Of a DNA stretch of 8,758 bases, positions 7,288 to 8,758 are shown piece after piece. The first letter of the stretch is position 1, and every line of letters begins with the position of its first letter. Under the pieces are notes generated by a model, which made no database searches, had not been told where the DNA came from, and saw only the letters and a list, made by a program, of their open reading frames with translations. The translations under genes and the position numbers were made by a program. The stretch is from Candidatus Saccharimonadota bacterium (GTDB lineage Bacteria > Patescibacteriota > Saccharimonadia > Saccharimonadales > Saccharimonadaceae), in assembly GCA_017515125.1 (NCBI GenBank), contig JAFWHP010000004.1:1-8758 (forward strand), in the 5' to 3' direction.

Positions 7288-7301
7288 ACGAATTATGTAA
7301 C
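7288..7301. repeat. Solitary third copy of the element end sequence
   Basis: ACGAATTATGTAAC is the inverse of GTTGCATAATTCGT at 7611-7624. All 14 positions pair if one T-G wobble (7298 with 7614) is allowed. It matches the right end of the 133-bp element (CGAATTATGCAAC, 7731-7743) at 12 of 13 positions in direct orientation. It therefore brackets the 266-bp palindrome and may be the remnant end of another copy. Confidence 0.75.
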
Positions 7302-7330
7302 AAGAATATAAGCAAATAGTAAAAAGTAAT

Positions 7331-7596
7331 ATAAATAGATTGCCTGCGAATGAGCATGTGACGAACCCGATTATTTTTTACAACTTTTCCCCGAGAATTA
7401 CGAAGTAAAGTTACAGATTTGCGTAAGCAAGTCTGATAACTTGACCGTCCATGAAGTCAGTAAAATCAAATATATTTAATTTTACTGACTGACGCCTGAC
7501 GGACGAACTATGTTCGATCGGAGTAATGAACGGGCGAAACGTTGTAAAAAATAATCAGACGTGAGGAAACCGCGAATGAGCAGGCAATCTATTTAT
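7331..7596. repeat. 266-bp nested palindrome; candidate structured RNA or small mobile element
   Basis: The ends are a perfect 17-bp inverted repeat, ATAAATAGATTGCCTGC (7331-7347) with 7580-7596. Farther in, GATTATTTTTTACAAC (7369-7384) pairs perfectly with 7541-7556. The helix continues with TTTC-CCCG (7386-7393) against 7531-7539 (one bulge) and ATTAC (7397-7401) against GTAAT (7523-7527). The core holds three hairpins: 7408-7442 (15 pairs, GTAA loop, one bulge), 7455-7490 (12 perfect pairs plus five more after a mismatch) and 7504-7516 (CGAAC-TAT-GTTCG). CCGTC (7445-7449) can pair with GACGG (7498-7502) to close the second hairpin. No open frame lies inside and the strand of any transcript is unknown. 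I assign no known family: the layout could be a MITE with palindromic interior or a long-lived folded RNA. Confidence 0.85.
7408..7442. other. GNRA-capped hairpin in the core of the palindrome
   Basis: AAGTTA (7408-7413) and CAGATTTGC (7414-7422) pair with GCAAGTCTG (7427-7435) and TAACTT (7437-7442). There is one T-G wobble and one bulged A (7436), around the loop GTAA (7423-7426). Read on the plus strand, the loop fits GNRA, the commonest stable RNA tetraloop. On the minus strand it would be TTAC, which does not. This weakly favours a plus-strand RNA. Confidence 0.7.
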
Positions 7597-7610
7597 CTGT
7601 TTATTTTTTA

Positions 7611-7743
7611 GTTGCATAATTCGTCAGTATTGAGGGACGTAAAGGCAAAATTTTACATTTTGCCGCCGTAGGGGCGGAGCTTTGGTGTATAATCGTCAGA
7701 TTACACCAAAGCGGAGCTCCCGAAATACTGCGAATTATGCAAC
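7611..7743. repeat. 133-bp MITE-like inverted-repeat element flanked by TA
   Basis: The left end at 7611-7631 and the right end AATACTGCGAATTATGCAAC (7724-7743) are complementary over 20 positions with one extra T on the left (7624). The element is bounded by TA on both sides (7609-7610 and 7744-7745), as expected after insertion by IS630/Tc1-type transposition. The interior has hairpins at 7644-7664 (GGCAAAAT/ATTTTGCC), 7663-7677 (CCGCC-GTAGG-GGCGG, competing with the previous one) and 7679-7712 (GCTTTGGTGT paired with ACACCAAAGC). It encodes no protein. It ends eight bases before the murA -35, so it could affect murA expression. Confidence 0.7.
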
Positions 7744-7750
7744 TAGACAC

Positions 7751-7788
7751 TTTACAAATTATTCATCCTATGATATATTGATAGTACT
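7751..7788 (+). promoter_or_regulatory. Promoter of the HTH-MurA gene
   Basis: TTTACA (7751-7756), a 17-base spacer and TATATT (7774-7779) preceded by TGA form a good sigma70-like promoter with extended -10. The start is expected at about 7785-7787, two to four bases before the ATG at 7789, so the mRNA would be nearly leaderless. No Shine-Dalgarno is seen. CTAT (7768-7771) and ATAG (7781-7784) are half-sites of an imperfect palindrome across the -10, where an autoregulator could bind. Confidence 0.65.
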
Positions 7789-8758
7789 ATGAAACGAGCA
7801 AAAACCTATCAAGAAGTAATTGGCGAAACTATCGAGAATATGCGCCTTGAAAAGGGCTGGACCCAGGGCGAACTCGCCGAAAAAGTCGGTTCTTCCCAAT
7901 CCGCCATCCACCGTATCGAAAAAGGTGGCCAAAACATTTCCCTAGAGATGATCAAAAAACTATCCGAAACCTTCGGCACTCAAATCCTCTCTATAAATGA
8001 TTCCGCCGGCCAAAGTTTTCGCATCCGCGGCGGCAAAGAACTAAGCGGTGAAATTACTGTCAATACCTCCAAAAACGCCGCCGTCGCACTCCTTTGCGCC
8101 AGTCTCTTAAATACCGGCAAAACCACTCTTCGTCGCGTTGCTCGTATCGAAGAAGTCTTTCGCATTATTGAAGTTTTAGAGTCTATCGGAGTAAAATGCC
8201 ACTGGATTAACCGCCATCGTGACCTTGAAATTATCTCACCCCGCGAATTAAAGTTAGACGAAATGAATATCGAGGCCGCCCGCAAAACCCGTTCTATCAT
8301 TATGTTCTTAGGTCCCTTGCTCCACCGCTACCCGAAATTCAGAATCCCCTACGCCGGTGGCTGCTCCCTCGGCACACGCACCGTCGAGCCCCATTTGCAA
8401 GCCCTTAAATCCTTCGGCCTAACCGTCGACGCCGAGAAAAACAGCGGTTTCTACGAAATAGCAGTCCGTCAAGAAACCCTTCACAAATACCGCGACCGCT
8501 ACATTGTGCTTACCGAGCGTGGCGACACCGTCACCGAAAACGTCCTAATGGCCGCCGCCTTAGCCCCCGGCAAGACCACTATCGTCGGCGCCTCGCCAAA
8601 TTACATGGTCCAAGACGTCTGCTTCTTCCTTGAGCAACTCGGCATCAAAATCTCCGGTATCGGCACTACTCGCCTTGTCGTACAAGGCCGACCCCTCATC
8701 AACCAAGATGTCGAATACTCCATTTCCGAAGACCCAATCGAAGCTATGAGCTTTATCG
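7789..8758 (+). CDS. murA: XRE-type HTH domain fused to MurA-like UDP-GlcNAc enolpyruvyl transferase, 3' end cut
   Basis: MurA moves enolpyruvate from PEP to UDP-GlcNAc, the first committed step of peptidoglycan synthesis. Here 323 codons are visible and the frame is open at the right edge. Residues 8-70 form a Cro/C1-type helix-turn-helix (WTQGELAEKVGSSQSAIHRIEKG at 24-46, recognition helix about 36-45). After a linker, the transferase begins at FRIRGG (77-82). It retains Lys95-Asn96 (SKNAA), Arg168 (KTRSI), and the loop GGCSLGTR with catalytic-position Cys192 and Arg197, spaced as Cys115 and Arg120 in E. coli; Cys implies fosfomycin sensitivity if the fold holds. Later motifs diverge: ASPNYMVQD replaces AREPEIVD and DPIEAM replaces DRIETG. 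About 170 residues, including the usual catalytic Asp, lie off the edge. No break separates the domains, so the fusion is real in this sequence. The DNA-binding role is inferred. A MurA paralogue or other EPT family enzyme is possible. Confidence 0.88.
   Translation, partial: MKRAKTYQEVIGETIENMRLEKGWTQGELAEKVGSSQSAIHRIEKGGQNISLEMIKKLSETFGTQILSINDSAGQSFRIRGGKELSGEITVNTSKNAAVALLCASLLNTGKTTLRRVARIEEVFRIIEVLESIGVKCHWINRHRDLEIISPRELKLDEMNIEAARKTRSIIMFLGPLLHRYPKFRIPYAGGCSLGTRTVEPHLQALKSFGLTVDAEKNSGFYEIAVRQETLHKYRDRYIVLTERGDTVTENVLMAAALAPGKTTIVGASPNYMVQDVCFFLEQLGIKISGIGTTRLVVQGRPLINQDVEYSISEDPIEAMSFI

Larger units (their letters stand above)
7251..7788. other. 538-bp region without protein genes between divergent pgk and murA
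   Basis: No convincing coding frame is present on either strand. The region holds, in order, the pgk promoter, a solitary repeat end (7288-7301), an AT-rich run (7302-7330), a 266-bp nested palindrome (7331-7596), a 133-bp inverted-repeat element (7611-7743) and the murA promoter. The palindromes lie outside both predicted transcripts, so they should not be part of either gene's 5' leader unless there are further upstream starts. Confidence 0.85.

Noticed and set aside
7331..7596. Known RNAs: RNase P RNA, SRP RNA, tmRNA, 6S RNA or group II intron
   Set aside because: I could not find their diagnostic segments (for example the RNase P GAGGAAAGTCC block, the SRP GGAAGCAGC loop or intron domain V). 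A covariance search could overturn this.
7688..7693. TATAAT inside the 133-bp element as a promoter
   Set aside because: No -35 lies at 16-18 bases and the hexamer is within a hairpin stem-loop, so chance is likelier.
7611..7743. Integron attC site
   Set aside because: The ends begin GTTGCAT and end ATGCAAC, which do not fit GTTRRRY and RYYYAAC, and no integrase or cassette genes are nearby.
7980..8300. Open minus-strand frame of 106 codons opposite murA
   Set aside because: It is antisense to the HTH-MurA coding frame, with an Arg/Ser-rich composition typical of shadow frames.
1..8758. UGA read as glycine, as in Gracilibacteria and Absconditabacteria
   Set aside because: No gene needs an in-frame TGA; all conserved motifs read through with standard code 11.
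1..8758. CRISPR array or restriction, toxin or phage genes
   Set aside because: No regularly spaced repeats and no such gene families are visible; the only repeats are the palindromic elements and one 18-bp tandem duplication.

Overview
The window reads as ordinary chromosome from a small-genome bacterium. I favour a Candidate Phyla Radiation lineage, most likely Saccharibacteria (TM7). This is inference from the divergent forms of the housekeeping proteins, compact gene packing, C-ending codons beside AT-rich spacers, and apparently leaderless genes. Visible stop codons are TAA and TAG, and no long frame needs TGA read as an amino acid, which argues against the UGA-to-Gly lineages (Gracilibacteria, Absconditabacteria).

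Layout, left to right. Bases 1-3813 (minus strand) hold a two-gene unit: ftsH, a membrane AAA+ zinc protease, followed 27 bp later by a cytosolic M1 aminopeptidase that runs off the left edge. The pair fits a proteolysis unit in which FtsH makes peptides and the aminopeptidase trims them. Bases 3835-3968 hold the ftsH promoter interleaved with the promoter of a plus-strand tRNA-Glu(UUC), with a hairpin terminator behind the tRNA. Bases 4072-4590 (minus) encode an unrecognised single-pass membrane protein. It diverges from pyruvate kinase (4636-6069, plus), and the two promoters form a 20-bp near-perfect inverted pair, each placed so that transcription should begin at the ATG. Pyruvate kinase converges on phosphoglycerate kinase (6183-7250, minus) across a probable two-way terminator. 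Both enzymes make ATP in lower glycolysis.

Bases 7251-7788 have no protein gene but are the most structured DNA here. They hold a 266-bp nested palindrome (7331-7596) whose arms include mirrored tandem G-A mismatches and a GTAA-capped hairpin, then a 133-bp inverted-repeat element bounded by TA (7611-7743), plus a third copy of that element's end at 7288-7301. They may be two small mobile elements or a structured RNA; I match them to no known family.

From 7789 to the right edge, a plus-strand gene encodes an XRE-type helix-turn-helix joined in frame to a MurA-like enolpyruvyl transferase. This suggests a peptidoglycan enzyme that may also bind DNA.
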